Positions 37,231 to 45,096 of a stretch of DNA of 64,000 bases are shown one piece after another. Source of the stretch: Paenibacillus_E allorhizoplanae (GTDB lineage: Bacteria > Bacillota > Bacilli > Paenibacillales > NBRC-103111); the NCBI RefSeq assembly GCF_927798215.1, contig NZ_CAKMMW010000001.1, positions 558,001 to 622,000 on the forward strand, written 5' to 3'. A program made the translations under genes and the position numbers. Below the pieces are notes generated by a model. That model was not told the DNA's origin and did no database searches. It was given only the letters and a program-made list of their open reading frames with translations. The number at the start of each line of letters is the position of its first letter. Positions within the stretch are counted from its first letter, which is position 1.

Positions 37231-38100
37231 TCAATTAGAATGAATGGCGGCTGCCTCACTAGGAGCCATCCAGTTCAATACGTTTTCTAGCATAGTTTTC
37301 AAATGTTCAGCCTTATGAAGTTCTGGCTTACCCTTTACCAATATAAATTCATTTCGGATATACTGGATAAAATCGATTTGCAATCGCTCAAGTTGCTCTC
37401 TAGTTAAAATATATGTATATTCTAGAACGGATTCGTACGTATAATACCACTCCCTGTCTTCAAGGAACGTAAAGGATGAACGTTGATACCACTCTTTCAC
37501 ATATGCTTTTAATGCGGTTGTAATAAGCTCATTGTTTCCTGACATGGAGTACAGTCGATTCGAAGAAATCAGGTTTCTAAAGCTGATCATATTACCTGCA
37601 GAATGCGTATAGGGAAGCCCGCAAAACCGTATGAGATGATCCAGTATCTCGATATATGCTTCCTCTCCAGCACGCTTGGGATTAAACTGACACCTAACCG
37701 CCGCATGTGCGATGCCTTTGAGCAATGAAAGCGCTTCTGCAACTTCTTTTTTGTCGGCATTATCTTCAATAAACAAGCTCTGCTTGCCTGGTCGAATTTC
37801 TGCCCGATCTATTGCATCGTGGAGATCATCCTCGAGTTGATCTCTGCTATACGGCGCCCATTGATTAATATGATTGGCGATCTCCGATCGCATACCAAAT
37901 TCTCTGCGGATGATACTAATGATGTTGATCCCGCCGCTACCACTAACAGTAAGAAATATTTCATGTAGAAACCTTTCCAGGTGCTTTGCCTTTTTAACAG
38001 CGCCCATGATCTCACTTGGAATCGTGTAAATGATCTCTGCCTCGTTCCGTTTGAGTACAGCGATAAGCTGCGTTAGCTCTGAGAGTAGTGTATGCTGCAT
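37231..38100 (-). CDS. Unknown helical protein
   Basis: A 289-residue protein from the ATG at 38098-38100 (GGAAGG about 11 bases before); a longer frame begins at a TTG at 38163 without a ribosome site and overlaps the preceding gene. I do not recognise it. It is predicted by eye to be mostly alpha-helical and charged, with no signal peptide, membrane helix or obvious catalytic motif. It follows a small unknown gene on the same strand, so the two are probably co-transcribed. Confidence 0.65.
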   Translation of the reverse strand: MQHTLLSELTQLIAVLKRNEAEIIYTIPSEIMGAVKKAKHLERFLHEIFLTVSGSGGINIISIIRREFGMRSEIANHINQWAPYSRDQLEDDLHDAIDRAEIRPGKQSLFIEDNADKKEVAEALSLLKGIAHAAVRCQFNPKRAGEEAYIEILDHLIRFCGLPYTHSAGNMISFRNLISSNRLYSMSGNNELITTALKAYVKEWYQRSSFTFLEDREWYYTYESVLEYTYILTREQLERLQIDFIQYIRNEFILVKGKPELHKAEHLKTMLENVLNWMAPSEAAAIHSN

Positions 38101-38152
38101 CGTTAGTCCAACCTTCCATTCTTTTCGCTTCGCCCAACCATTAGCCCTTGTT

Positions 38153-38467
38153 TTATTGAACAAAGGAATCGTTTCTTAGCCAAGACCCGCCTTCATCAGT
38201 TCTTCGGTAACACATCGTTGCAGATTGTAGTGCCCCCCTTGCTGCTTCATCTACTGTGGTAAAACGGTTTTCCATTGCAACTGAAGGACCAGCATTGTCT
38301 GCACCTCTGTAACAATGACTGAGTTCATAAAAGTAATTGCCTTCCCGATTCTTAAGGATGTGAATTCCAATATAGAAGCCATCGATTCTAGCCTTTAAAC
38401 ATTGGACGACCTCGTGAACGGTTTCAATATCCGTATGAACATTTTCGAGTTCGGATAAATTTAACAT
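38153..38467 (-). CDS. Small unknown protein
   Basis: A 104-residue protein with GGAGG eight bases before the ATG, which supports it as a real gene. Not recognised. It has a mixed alpha/beta pattern (GFYIGIHILKN, NYFYELSHCY, FTTVDEAARGALQ) and no signal peptide or membrane helix. It is upstream of the unknown helical protein, with 52 bases between their chosen limits. Confidence 0.65.
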   Translation of the reverse strand: MLNLSELENVHTDIETVHEVVQCLKARIDGFYIGIHILKNREGNYFYELSHCYRGADNAGPSVAMENRFTTVDEAARGALQSATMCYRRTDEGGSWLRNDSFVQ

Positions 38468-38945
38468 GCTCTATGCCTCCACGTCATTTTATTACTTATT
38501 TCATTTTTTATGTTTCACTCTAAAATAACCATGATTATAACTATTTGTTACTATAACCCAAAATCATGAATAATATGTAATAAATTGGATTACTATGAGA
38601 ATTGCATTGCTCAGTGAAACTGCCCGTTCGCTTAACAAAACTGTGGTATGAACGCTGCAGATCATGGCACGGGCAGAATTTAAGGATTCGGGGGAAAAGC
38701 GTGAGGACGATATTCTCGGTAATCCATAGGCAAACGCAATGATGTTTTTTCCCAGAGAACTGAATTTATAAACTGAGTTTAATGAATTAATGAAAAGTGG
38801 GGTTTGCATATGTATCATTTTCACCTGACGGCTCTTTTTTATCGGCAAGCGAATGAAAATAACCCTATTTACTTTTTTCCTAAGGTATGGTACTTTTATT
38901 TCGACAGATATAGAAATAATGACAATAAGCAAAGGTGAGGTAACG
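38468..38945. other. Intergenic stretch with arsR promoter
   Basis: Apart from the arsR promoter and operator at its right end no gene is supported. Short open pieces on the plus strand at about 38590-38780 look like degraded coding sequence but cannot be named. Confidence 0.45.
38868..38919 (+). promoter_or_regulatory. arsR promoter with operator dyad
   Basis: TTTACT, a 17-base spacer and TACTTT (38891-38896) form a plausible promoter. It is overlapped by the dyad TTATTTC-N10-GAAATAA (38896-38919). The same dyad recurs in front of the MFS gene, so it is probably the binding site of the ArsR regulator. Confidence 0.65.
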
Positions 38946-39227
38946 ATGGTCGAAGATAACGCGGAGGTACGGCAAGCCGTCAAAGTATACAAAGCACTAG
39001 GGGAACCGACCCGGCTTAAAATTGCCCTGTTGCTTACCGAAGAGAGGAATTTGTGCTGCTCCGATATCGGAAGCAAGCTGGAATCCATCGCTGGCTCGAC
39101 ACTATCCCATCACCTGAAGCAATTGACGGATTGCGGCCTGCTCGATCTCCGTAAGGATGGAACGTACATCTACTACAGCGTGAACCACGAAATAGCACAA
39201 AAGTATGCACCTTATTTGCTGAAATAA
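38946..39227 (+). CDS. ArsR-family transcriptional repressor
   Basis: A 93-residue winged-helix regulator from the ATG at 38946, preceded by AGGTGAGG; a longer frame starting at 38853 runs through the promoter and is rejected. Typical motifs: YKALGEPTRLKIALLL, a CC pair in NLCCSDIG that might bind metal or sense redox state, and recognition helix region STLSHHLKQLTDCGLL. It is followed after 67 bases by an MFS exporter, with the same operator in both promoter regions, indicating autoregulation and control of the exporter. Confidence 0.93.
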   Translation: MVEDNAEVRQAVKVYKALGEPTRLKIALLLTEERNLCCSDIGSKLESIAGSTLSHHLKQLTDCGLLDLRKDGTYIYYSVNHEIAQKYAPYLLK

Positions 39228-39237
39228 TTTTTTGTCA

Positions 39238-39265
39238 TTATTTCTATATTTCTAGAAATATAGAA
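39238..39265 (+). promoter_or_regulatory. Second ArsR operator (palindrome) before the MFS gene
   Basis: TTATTTC-N10-GAAATAT matches the arsR dyad, and 39242-39265 is a perfect 24-base palindrome. In opposite orientation, 18 consecutive bases (TTGTCATTATTTCTATAT) equal the arsR upstream site. Confidence 0.7.
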
Positions 39266-39294
39266 TATCGGACAGAGGGAGGAGTAAGAAAATC

Positions 39295-40491
39295 ATGTCA
39301 TACGCTTGGAAAATTTACATGTTGGCCGCCGTCAGTTTTCTTGTCGGAACGTCGGAGTTTATCATCGCAGGCATTTTGGATAAAGTTGCGGAGGATATCG
39401 GTGTCTCGGTGTCCGCTGCAGGACAGCTCATTACCGTTTTCTCGCTCGCTTACGCTTTCGGGACCCCTATCCTTATGGCCCTTACTGCCCGCTTGGAGCG
39501 ACGGAAGCTGCTGCTTTACTCACTCGGCCTTTTCGTAATAGGAAACGGAATCACCTTTATTTTGCCGGGATATGAATCTCTAATCGGATCTCGGATCATC
39601 TTGGCACTCAGTACCGGGGTGTTTGTCGTTACGGCCATGACCGTAGCCTCCAAGATGGCTCCGCCTGAAAAGCAAGGCAGCGCCATAGCGACACTCGTTA
39701 TGGGCTTCAGTACCTCGCTGATCATCGGCGTTCCTCTTGGAAGGGTTGTCGCTTCCGCCTACGATTGGAAAACAATTTTCGGGGGAATCGGTGTACTCGG
39801 GCTGTTCGCTATGCTTGTTATTGCCTTCACGATTCCGCAAACGGATGGCGAAGAACCAGTACCACTTCGCAAACAGTTGGCGCTGTTGAAGGAACGAAAA
39901 GTCGCTTTGGCCTTGTCTGTAACCTTCTTCTGGATCGGTGGATATTCGATTGCCTATACGTACATTTCGCCGTTTCTACTTACCGTTACGGGAATGAGCG
40001 AAAAATGGGTGAGCATCGGACTGTTCGCTTTCGGCATCGCAAGCTTGATCGGCTCTAAGCTCGGAGGCTATAGCACAGACAAATGGGGATTCCCCCGCAC
40101 GCTGGTCGGCGGCATGCTGCTGCACGCAGTAGCTCTAATCCTGTTATCGCTGGCAGCTCTATCCCCTGCTCTCGTGTTCCCGCTTCTCATGCTCTGGTCG
40201 TTCTCGGCCTGGTCGTCGGGTCCTACGCAGCAGGTTCATTTAATCACGCTTGCTCCGCAAGCTTCCGGCATTATGCTTAGCCTAAACATGTCGGTCGTGC
40301 AGCTTGCCATGGCCGCCGGAGCGGGGATCGGGGGCATCGTCATAGAGCAAGCGTCATTACCGGCCATCAGTTGGATTGGGGCGGCGGGAGTTACCATCGC
40401 CGCAGGGACAGCCGCCGCATCGCTCGGACTATCTCGCTCCTATTCGCGCAGGAAGTTGGAAGAGCGAAACTTGAGGGAAGCGGAAGTCTGA
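39295..40491 (+). CDS. MFS transporter, DHA1-type exporter
   Basis: A 398-residue membrane protein with about 12 hydrophobic segments. It begins with FLVGTSEFIIAGILDKVAED as in AraJ/YdhP-like drug-H+ antiporters, and has loop motifs TARLERRKLLL (loop 2-3) and GSKLGGYSTDKWG (loop 8-9). GGAGG lies 12 bases before the ATG. Control by the adjacent ArsR protein suggests inducible efflux of a toxic small molecule. The substrate is unknown. Confidence 0.92.
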   Translation: MSYAWKIYMLAAVSFLVGTSEFIIAGILDKVAEDIGVSVSAAGQLITVFSLAYAFGTPILMALTARLERRKLLLYSLGLFVIGNGITFILPGYESLIGSRIILALSTGVFVVTAMTVASKMAPPEKQGSAIATLVMGFSTSLIIGVPLGRVVASAYDWKTIFGGIGVLGLFAMLVIAFTIPQTDGEEPVPLRKQLALLKERKVALALSVTFFWIGGYSIAYTYISPFLLTVTGMSEKWVSIGLFAFGIASLIGSKLGGYSTDKWGFPRTLVGGMLLHAVALILLSLAALSPALVFPLLMLWSFSAWSSGPTQQVHLITLAPQASGIMLSLNMSVVQLAMAAGAGIGGIVIEQASLPAISWIGAAGVTIAAGTAAASLGLSRSYSRRKLEERNLREAEV

Positions 40492-40535
40492 TTAAACAAA
40501 TAGGAAGCCAAATTTCACGATAGCTCTTGTTCCGC

Positions 40536-40569
40536 AGAAGGCTGCCGATCCCCCGGTAGCCTTCTCTTT
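40536..40569 (+). terminator. Terminator of the exporter gene
   Basis: AGAAGGCTGCCG and CGGTAGCCTTCT form a 12-base-pair stem with one G-T pair, loop ATCCCC, followed by CTTT. Confidence 0.8.
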
Positions 40570-40583
40570 ACATTCGGAAAGAT

Positions 40584-40706
40584 ATGGTTGAGGTGTTCGT
40601 CGTAACCACTTCTATTACCACTGTTTTAGTAGTATCGACGGTCGGCATTGGTGGTGTGTATGCTTTGTCAGCATTTTCAAGCAACCATTTTGCAAAAGAT
40701 TTATAA
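40584..40706 (+). CDS. Possible 40-residue membrane peptide
   Basis: An ATG with a poor ribosome site (GGAAAG, close spacing) opens 40 codons that encode a hydrophobic segment (VFVVTTSITTVLVVSTVGIG), enough for one membrane helix. No homology is recognised; it may be chance. Confidence 0.25.
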   Translation: MVEVFVVTTSITTVLVVSTVGIGGVYALSAFSSNHFAKDL

Positions 40707-40851
40707 AGTAGGTGGATTTGTGTCGCAAGACTTCGCTAAGTTCCGTTATCTAACCCGCTATAATTTTTGATATATATGTCCAAGCAATTTTTGCACGGTC
40801 CACATAAAATAAATCTATCAATCTATCAATCTTGTAGAAATAGGAGGGGCT

Positions 40852-41520
40852 ATGATGGGAACCATGTGGGGTGGATATACAGTTGATCTTAACTTGATCG
40901 GGTCCGGAGCTTTAGGCAAGGTCTATAAAGCTTATGATTCGAAAGGACGCCAGCTGGCAATCAAAGAGACTTCCAACCGTGAGGCGGCAAGACGCGAAGC
41001 GCGGATTATGCAAAGTTACCGAATCGGTGAGTTTTTGCCACGCTATTATGATTATTTTGAGATCGGGGAAAAAGGCTATTTGGTTACTGAGTATATCCGG
41101 GGGTCGACTTTGGGCAATGACTTTCATAATACCTTCACCAATAAGCGGGATCAGGACTTAAGTGTAGAGATTACAATCAACATCCTCAAGGGGCTTAGAC
41201 AACTCCACAAAACGGGGTATATCCATAATGATGTGCTGCCCAAAAATGTAATGATACTTCACAATAAGCCTGAGACGGTCAAAGTAATAGACTTCAACAT
41301 TGCCAAAGAGATTGTAAGTCCCGCTGTCATGAATAAGGAGCTACAGGCTGTGTGCAAAATATGCGCTTTCCTCATGAACGGGACGCTAGCGGATATCCAT
41401 AAAGCGGAAATTCGCGATAGAGATCTTAGGCGTGTGTTATTAAATCCCTTTGACGTAAACAATAAGGACAGGTATCCATCGACTGACGCACTCATTGCTG
41501 CATTGCGGCCTTTTTGCTAA
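40852..41520 (+). CDS. Minimal Ser/Thr-kinase-like protein
   Basis: A 222-residue cytoplasmic protein with AGGAGG before a double ATG. It has the kinase glycine loop GSGALGKVYKAYD (17-29), ATP lysine K38 in LAIKE, a helix-C-like E49, catalytic loop IHNDVLPKNVM (D127, N132) and metal-binding D147 in VIDFNIAK. The HRD and DFG motifs are thus HND and DFN. The activation segment and C-lobe after it are very short (about 75 residues), well below the usual ~260-residue domain. The catalytic residues are kept, so it may be active. No membrane helix and no partner phosphatase are nearby. Confidence 0.88.
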   Translation: MMGTMWGGYTVDLNLIGSGALGKVYKAYDSKGRQLAIKETSNREAARREARIMQSYRIGEFLPRYYDYFEIGEKGYLVTEYIRGSTLGNDFHNTFTNKRDQDLSVEITINILKGLRQLHKTGYIHNDVLPKNVMILHNKPETVKVIDFNIAKEIVSPAVMNKELQAVCKICAFLMNGTLADIHKAEIRDRDLRRVLLNPFDVNNKDRYPSTDALIAALRPFC

Positions 41521-41839
41521 GGCACCAGACCGGACTATAAGCCCGTCAACACAAAAGGCTGCACCAGGCAGCCTTCTTAGATTTGTTTGATTTATTAGAA
41601 AATACCCTTGGTCCGTTTTCATTTAGCGATAATAAATTGTTTCCATTATCGGCAGGAACACCAGGGAATTTCTCTGCTTGCGTAGGCACTGCATTCTTGA
41701 CGAATTTCTGCAATGCCTTCACCCTCGTAATCGGACGTTCTGATTTACCTTACAGTTACATTGCCGCCCAATGATCGGGTTGCCCCTGACACTCCCCCAG
41801 AAGCATTAATCGGCTTCGCATATGCCTCCGCCTAGGTGA
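41521..41839. other. Gene-free stretch with terminator
   Basis: It contains the kinase terminator; the rest shows no gene I can support on either strand. Confidence 0.5.
41555..41575 (+). terminator. Terminator of the kinase gene
   Basis: Perfect 8-base-pair stem AAGGCTGC / GCAGCCTT with a 5-base loop, preceded by an A-run and followed by CTTAGATTTG; the T-run is weak. Confidence 0.65.
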
Positions 41840-42121
41840 GGTTGTGTACTGCTCAGAATTTCATTTATTGCTTGTCTAGAAGAAGATATTGAAGATACGT
41901 ATTTTTTTACAGACATGAATCGGATTGTGCCAAGAAAGATCATTCGACGCATTCATCAAATCAAAACTAAAGTGGACCTATTCATCGTAAGCCTACATTT
42001 TTGAAACGAATATCAGTACTTCAATAACGCAGGGAGCAGCTTCCTTCTTGCAAATTCCACTAAATATTTGGAATTGATCTATCTCTTTGAACAACCCCGT
42101 AAGTTTGATCCATTCATTTAA
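41840..42121 (+). pseudogene. Fragment of a CapA-like metallophosphoesterase-fold protein
   Basis: A frame without start codon reads through DMNRIVPRKIIRRIHQIKT and VDLFIVSLHF, then an in-frame TGA, then NEYQYF. In CapA proteins (poly-gamma-glutamate capsule family) the corresponding stretch is the conserved VS-H-[WF]-G-NEY, so the TGA replaces the glycine codon. About 90 codons remain; the sequence after NEYQYF no longer fits the family. The family call rests on this one motif. Confidence 0.5.
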
Positions 42122-42218
42122 TTCCTCCACAGAATTTCTATAGAACCACCGCGCCTAGAAGAAATATTCCCAATACAAGCCATGGGCTATTACCTACTTG
42201 TGAGGTTGGTTTTATCTG

Positions 42219-42902
42219 CTATTTACCACCTACACTTCGAATTTCAAGCACTCTAGTGATTTGATTAAACCTCAAAACAAACCTCCTGCCGGTTGTAAAG
42301 CCAAAAAATGCGGCAGTTCTACGACTCGTTTCAAACCCATCGCTAAATTCCGCTTCACCCTCTACGAAAAGTCGGACCCTCATTTGCTTTTCTTTGCCGG
42401 CCCTTCTTACCGTTATTACAGTATTGTCTGCCGGCAGATTAAGTGCATTGTTAGTGAGCCCAGCAGCCAAAAATACATTGTCTCTATTAACATCGACTTG
42501 TTCAATGCCGAACGGCGCAGTGGTTTGAGTTCTTCTAAGACTTATGGTTAGAACATTCGTATTTGGGTCAAATTCCAACGTATACTAAAATCGGCGATTA
42601 ACCAGACCAAACATTCTTGCGGTTGCCGGGCTGACATCCAAAAAATTGTTAAACTGTTCTCCTGGACAGTTTTGCCCGGCTTCGGCATTTATGGTGACAC
42701 GTTTTCTAACTGTTCTTCTTTGGAATATCGCAGTGATTCCATTTGGAATCTGAAGGAGTGAACTGCCGCCTTGAGCACATCCATCTACAAAAACTACGTT
42801 ATCCGGAACCGCTCTGTTAATCCTTACAATTACTGTTCCCCTGACCAATAAAATCATCCTTTTCCGTGAATCCCTTTGAGTGAATATATGCATAGCCCCC
42901 AT
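42219..42902 (-). pseudogene. Two-repeat beta-rich protein interrupted by an amber codon
   Basis: Two open frames (42585-42902 and 42219-42578) are in the same phase and separated only by TAG at 42585-42587 and two codons. The translations are similar to each other: DNVVFVDG...FGLVNRRF-stop-YTLEFDPNTNVLTI and DNVFLAAG...FGFTTGRRFVLRFNQITRVLEI. So the protein was a tandem repeat of two ~100-residue beta-rich domains of about 227 residues, now cut at the end of repeat 1. No family is recognised. No good ribosome site is seen. Confidence 0.6.
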
Positions 42903-43364
42903 GGCATATTATGCAAAATGAATTAAACAGTGTTCTCGTAAATCTTCAATAATAAATCCGTCCGTCTATTTTTTTGATACAATTATCTACTGTTTTCCTT
43001 AATACATCGAACTTTTGCTTATATTGTAAAAATGCTAAATGCTTAGTACTTTTCTCACCGATCTACGGCAGTACATCTAGTTATTTTTTTTGAATAGTTA
43101 CATTAAAATCATTCTGCATATCTTGAAGTTTTTTTGTAAATTCTTCGAGCCCGCTCAGCCCTGCCCAAATAAGTGAGATTTAGATTTTTAATGGTTAAAG
43201 AAACGTGATATGAAATGAAATGCCATCCCCACCTCAAGCAATGGCCAAATAAGTTGGGGCCTTGTTAGTGAGAAGCCTGTAGTCCATGTAAAACAAGAGC
43301 GTCCTGCTAAATTATCAGGGCGCTCTTAGGCGAACACTAGCACGAAACAGTAGGAAATGAGCAG
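42903..43364. other. Gene-poor stretch
   Basis: AT-rich. A 32-codon stretch on the minus strand (43081-43179) ending in LEEFTKKLQDMQNDFNVTI looks protein-like but has no start codon and no context. A hairpin is at 43303-43328. Confidence 0.4.
43303..43328 (-). terminator. Terminator downstream of a small ORF
   Basis: AAGAGCGTCCTG and CAGGGCGCTCTT pair over 12 bases with one G-T pair; on the minus strand TTGTTTTA follows. It lies about 37 bases after the stop of the ORF at 43365-43679. Confidence 0.65.
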
Positions 43365-43679
43365 CTATTGTAGTAGCACATGCCCTGCTAAGTATCTCTT
43401 ATTATTTGCTGACAAGAAAAAGTCACCATTTCCAAAAACTTTTTCAGTGCCCCTGCTACCACCATAATTACTTTCGTATGACCAACTAAACGCCGTAAAT
43501 CTTGAATTCACTATATCCCTCGAATTGCGATATGCTATATATACAGGTTTCCTGACTGCTCCTGTAATTAATACTTCCATGGCATGTTTACTCATACTTG
43601 CGGGATTCATAAAATCTGTAAGAGTACACAAACCAAGTACAATTCTACAGCCTAGTAGGACAATAATTATAACCCCCAA
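43365..43679 (-). CDS. Possible small unknown protein or gene fragment
   Basis: An open frame of 104 codons beginning at TTG without a ribosome site; internal ATGs also lack one. The start is hydrophobic (VIIIVLLGCRIVLG), like a damaged signal peptide, and the rest is polar (YESNYGGSRG, FGNGDFFLSANNKRYL). Not recognised. A good terminator downstream suggests that a real gene once ended here. Confidence 0.35.
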   Translation of the reverse strand: MGVIIIVLLGCRIVLGLCTLTDFMNPASMSKHAMEVLITGAVRKPVYIAYRNSRDIVNSRFTAFSWSYESNYGGSRGTEKVFGNGDFFLSANNKRYLAGHVLLQ

Positions 43680-43746
43680 TGAAGGCAGTCATCCATCAAG
43701 CCATTTATCAGGATAAGGTATGGGAGTTTATGGAGGTATTATAGGG

Positions 43747-44060
43747 TTAACCAGTTCTTTCCGGTTGATCCTTTTTTATTTTCCATTGAGGATTAAGGTG
43801 GCATTCATCTGTAGGCATCATCCAAATGGCAGGCCACATGCCTTGCTGATAAGCAATTTGGCGCGAACTTCGAACTTTCCATACGTCCAGTCGCCTTTCA
43901 TTTGGTAGGTCAGCTTACCCGACGTAAAGTCATGGCCTGAGAGAGATTCTTTTTTTGCTTCTAGAACAAGTACGTTTTCGTTACCGTCTTTCTCAATGCT
44001 TGCATTGTTTTCGGGCAAATTAAGATCGTCACCTTTGCTCACCGGTTTATCGTTAACCGT
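43747..44060 (-). pseudogene. Frameshifted fragment of a GH16 beta-glucanase
   Basis: The frame around 43860-44042 encodes VLEAKKES, TSGKLTYQMKGDWTYGKFEV and RAKL, the N-terminal strand pattern of GH16 laminarinases. After a one-base shift the neighbouring frame continues with GMWPAIWMMPTDECHLNPQW, the expected next motif. The catalytic ExDxxE region that should follow is missing, and no start codon or signal peptide is left. The gene is dead. It lies just downstream of a complete CUT1 transporter operon. Confidence 0.82.
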
Positions 44061-44081
44061 AACACCCTCCCTTGTTCCCGA

Positions 44082-44245
44082 TTACTCGCCTCTACACACA
44101 CGAAAACCTTGATCAGGGCCAAAACAACTTGCCTCGAAAAGATAACTGGCAGTTGATGACATCGCCAATCCAACCGCCGCCTTCGCAACCCGGTAAGACC
44201 CGCTAGTACTATCCAAGAACGGTCAGGCGCCAGTCAGTTGCCCTG
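44082..44245 (-). pseudogene. Fragment of a SUMF1/formylglycine-generating-enzyme-like protein
   Basis: Minus-strand pieces in two frames together give STSGSYRV, then EGGGWIGDVINCQLSFRG, then PDQGFRVCRGE and a stop. This is the C-terminal signature of SUMF1-type proteins (RV-RGGSW ... RGFRVVR). At least two frameshifts are needed to join them, and the N-terminal part is absent. Confidence 0.68.
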
Positions 44246-44270
44246 GAGCTCTGAAGTGTGCCTATTGCTC

Positions 44271-45083
44271 TTACTTCAAAATAGCTCCTGCAGTCAAGGC
44301 ATTTTCAATTCGTTCATTACCTATCATATATACAATAATCATAGGTAAACTCGAGAGCACCATCGTTGCACCAATAAGTCCCCAGTCTGAAACACCGACG
44401 CTAACGAAGAAGCTTAGCAAGCCGACAGTTAAAGGCCGGAATTGATCTTTTGAAGCTATAATGAAAGCAAGCGGGAACTCATTCCAAATGCGCATGAACA
44501 ATAGAACGCATTGTGTCATTAGCGCTGGCGTGACGATCGGAAAAATAATTCTGAAGAATGTCTGATAAACGTTCGTCCCATCTATACAAGCAGCTTCTTC
44601 CAACTCCTTAGGAAGTGAACGAAGAAACGCAAATAACATCAGCACACAAGAAGCGATTGCGAATCCGGAATACGGCAATATGAGACCCCAGTAACTATCC
44701 TTAAGATGTAACCATTTTATTAATTGAAATAATGGAATTAATACAACTTCAATAGGTACAATCAACCCTAAGGACACATAGAGTAGTGCCGCCGAATTGA
44801 ATCTCCATTGCATTCGGCTCAGACAATACGCAAGCATACTCCCCGTCGTCAGTGTAATTGCAATGGTCCCTATGGTATAAATCAAACTGTTCTCGAAGTA
44901 AACAAAGAAATGATATTTTGACAACGCTTCACTATAGTTTATCCAATCCCATGAATAGGGAATGCCAAATGGATTATTATAAGCTTCACTTTTGGACTTA
45001 AGTGACATCGTAATCATCCAGTATAAGGGAAACAGAAATGTGCAGCCTATCCCTAACCAAAATACACGACTTAGGTATTTCAT
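44271..45083 (-). CDS. ABC sugar permease, MalG-like
   Basis: A 270-residue CUT1 permease with six hydrophobic helices, EAA loop EEAACIDGTNVYQTFFRIIF, and the C-terminus NALTAGAILK. GGAGG precedes the ATG. It is the last intact gene of lipoprotein, MalF-like, MalG-like; immediately downstream are the decayed SUMF1 and GH16 pieces. The transported sugar may have been a beta-glucan oligosaccharide (inference from the GH16 remnant). Confidence 0.94.
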   Translation of the reverse strand: MKYLSRVFWLGIGCTFLFPLYWMITMSLKSKSEAYNNPFGIPYSWDWINYSEALSKYHFFVYFENSLIYTIGTIAITLTTGSMLAYCLSRMQWRFNSAALLYVSLGLIVPIEVVLIPLFQLIKWLHLKDSYWGLILPYSGFAIASCVLMLFAFLRSLPKELEEAACIDGTNVYQTFFRIIFPIVTPALMTQCVLLFMRIWNEFPLAFIIASKDQFRPLTVGLLSFFVSVGVSDWGLIGATMVLSSLPMIIVYMIGNERIENALTAGAILK

Positions 45084-45096
45084 GATGGTCTCCTCC

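Larger units (their letters stand above)
40492..40851. other. Intergenic stretch with terminator and a possible small ORF
   Basis: It holds the exporter terminator, a 40-codon hydrophobic ORF, and a TATAAT at 40759-40764 that may belong to the kinase gene promoter. Confidence 0.5.

Noticed and set aside
38564..39088. A 174-codon open frame on the minus strand
   Set aside because: It overlaps the arsR gene and promoter antisense, has low-complexity Ser/Leu composition and no start signal.
41583..41774. A 63-codon frame on the plus strand
   Set aside because: No ribosome site, starts inside the terminator region of the kinase gene and shows no homology.
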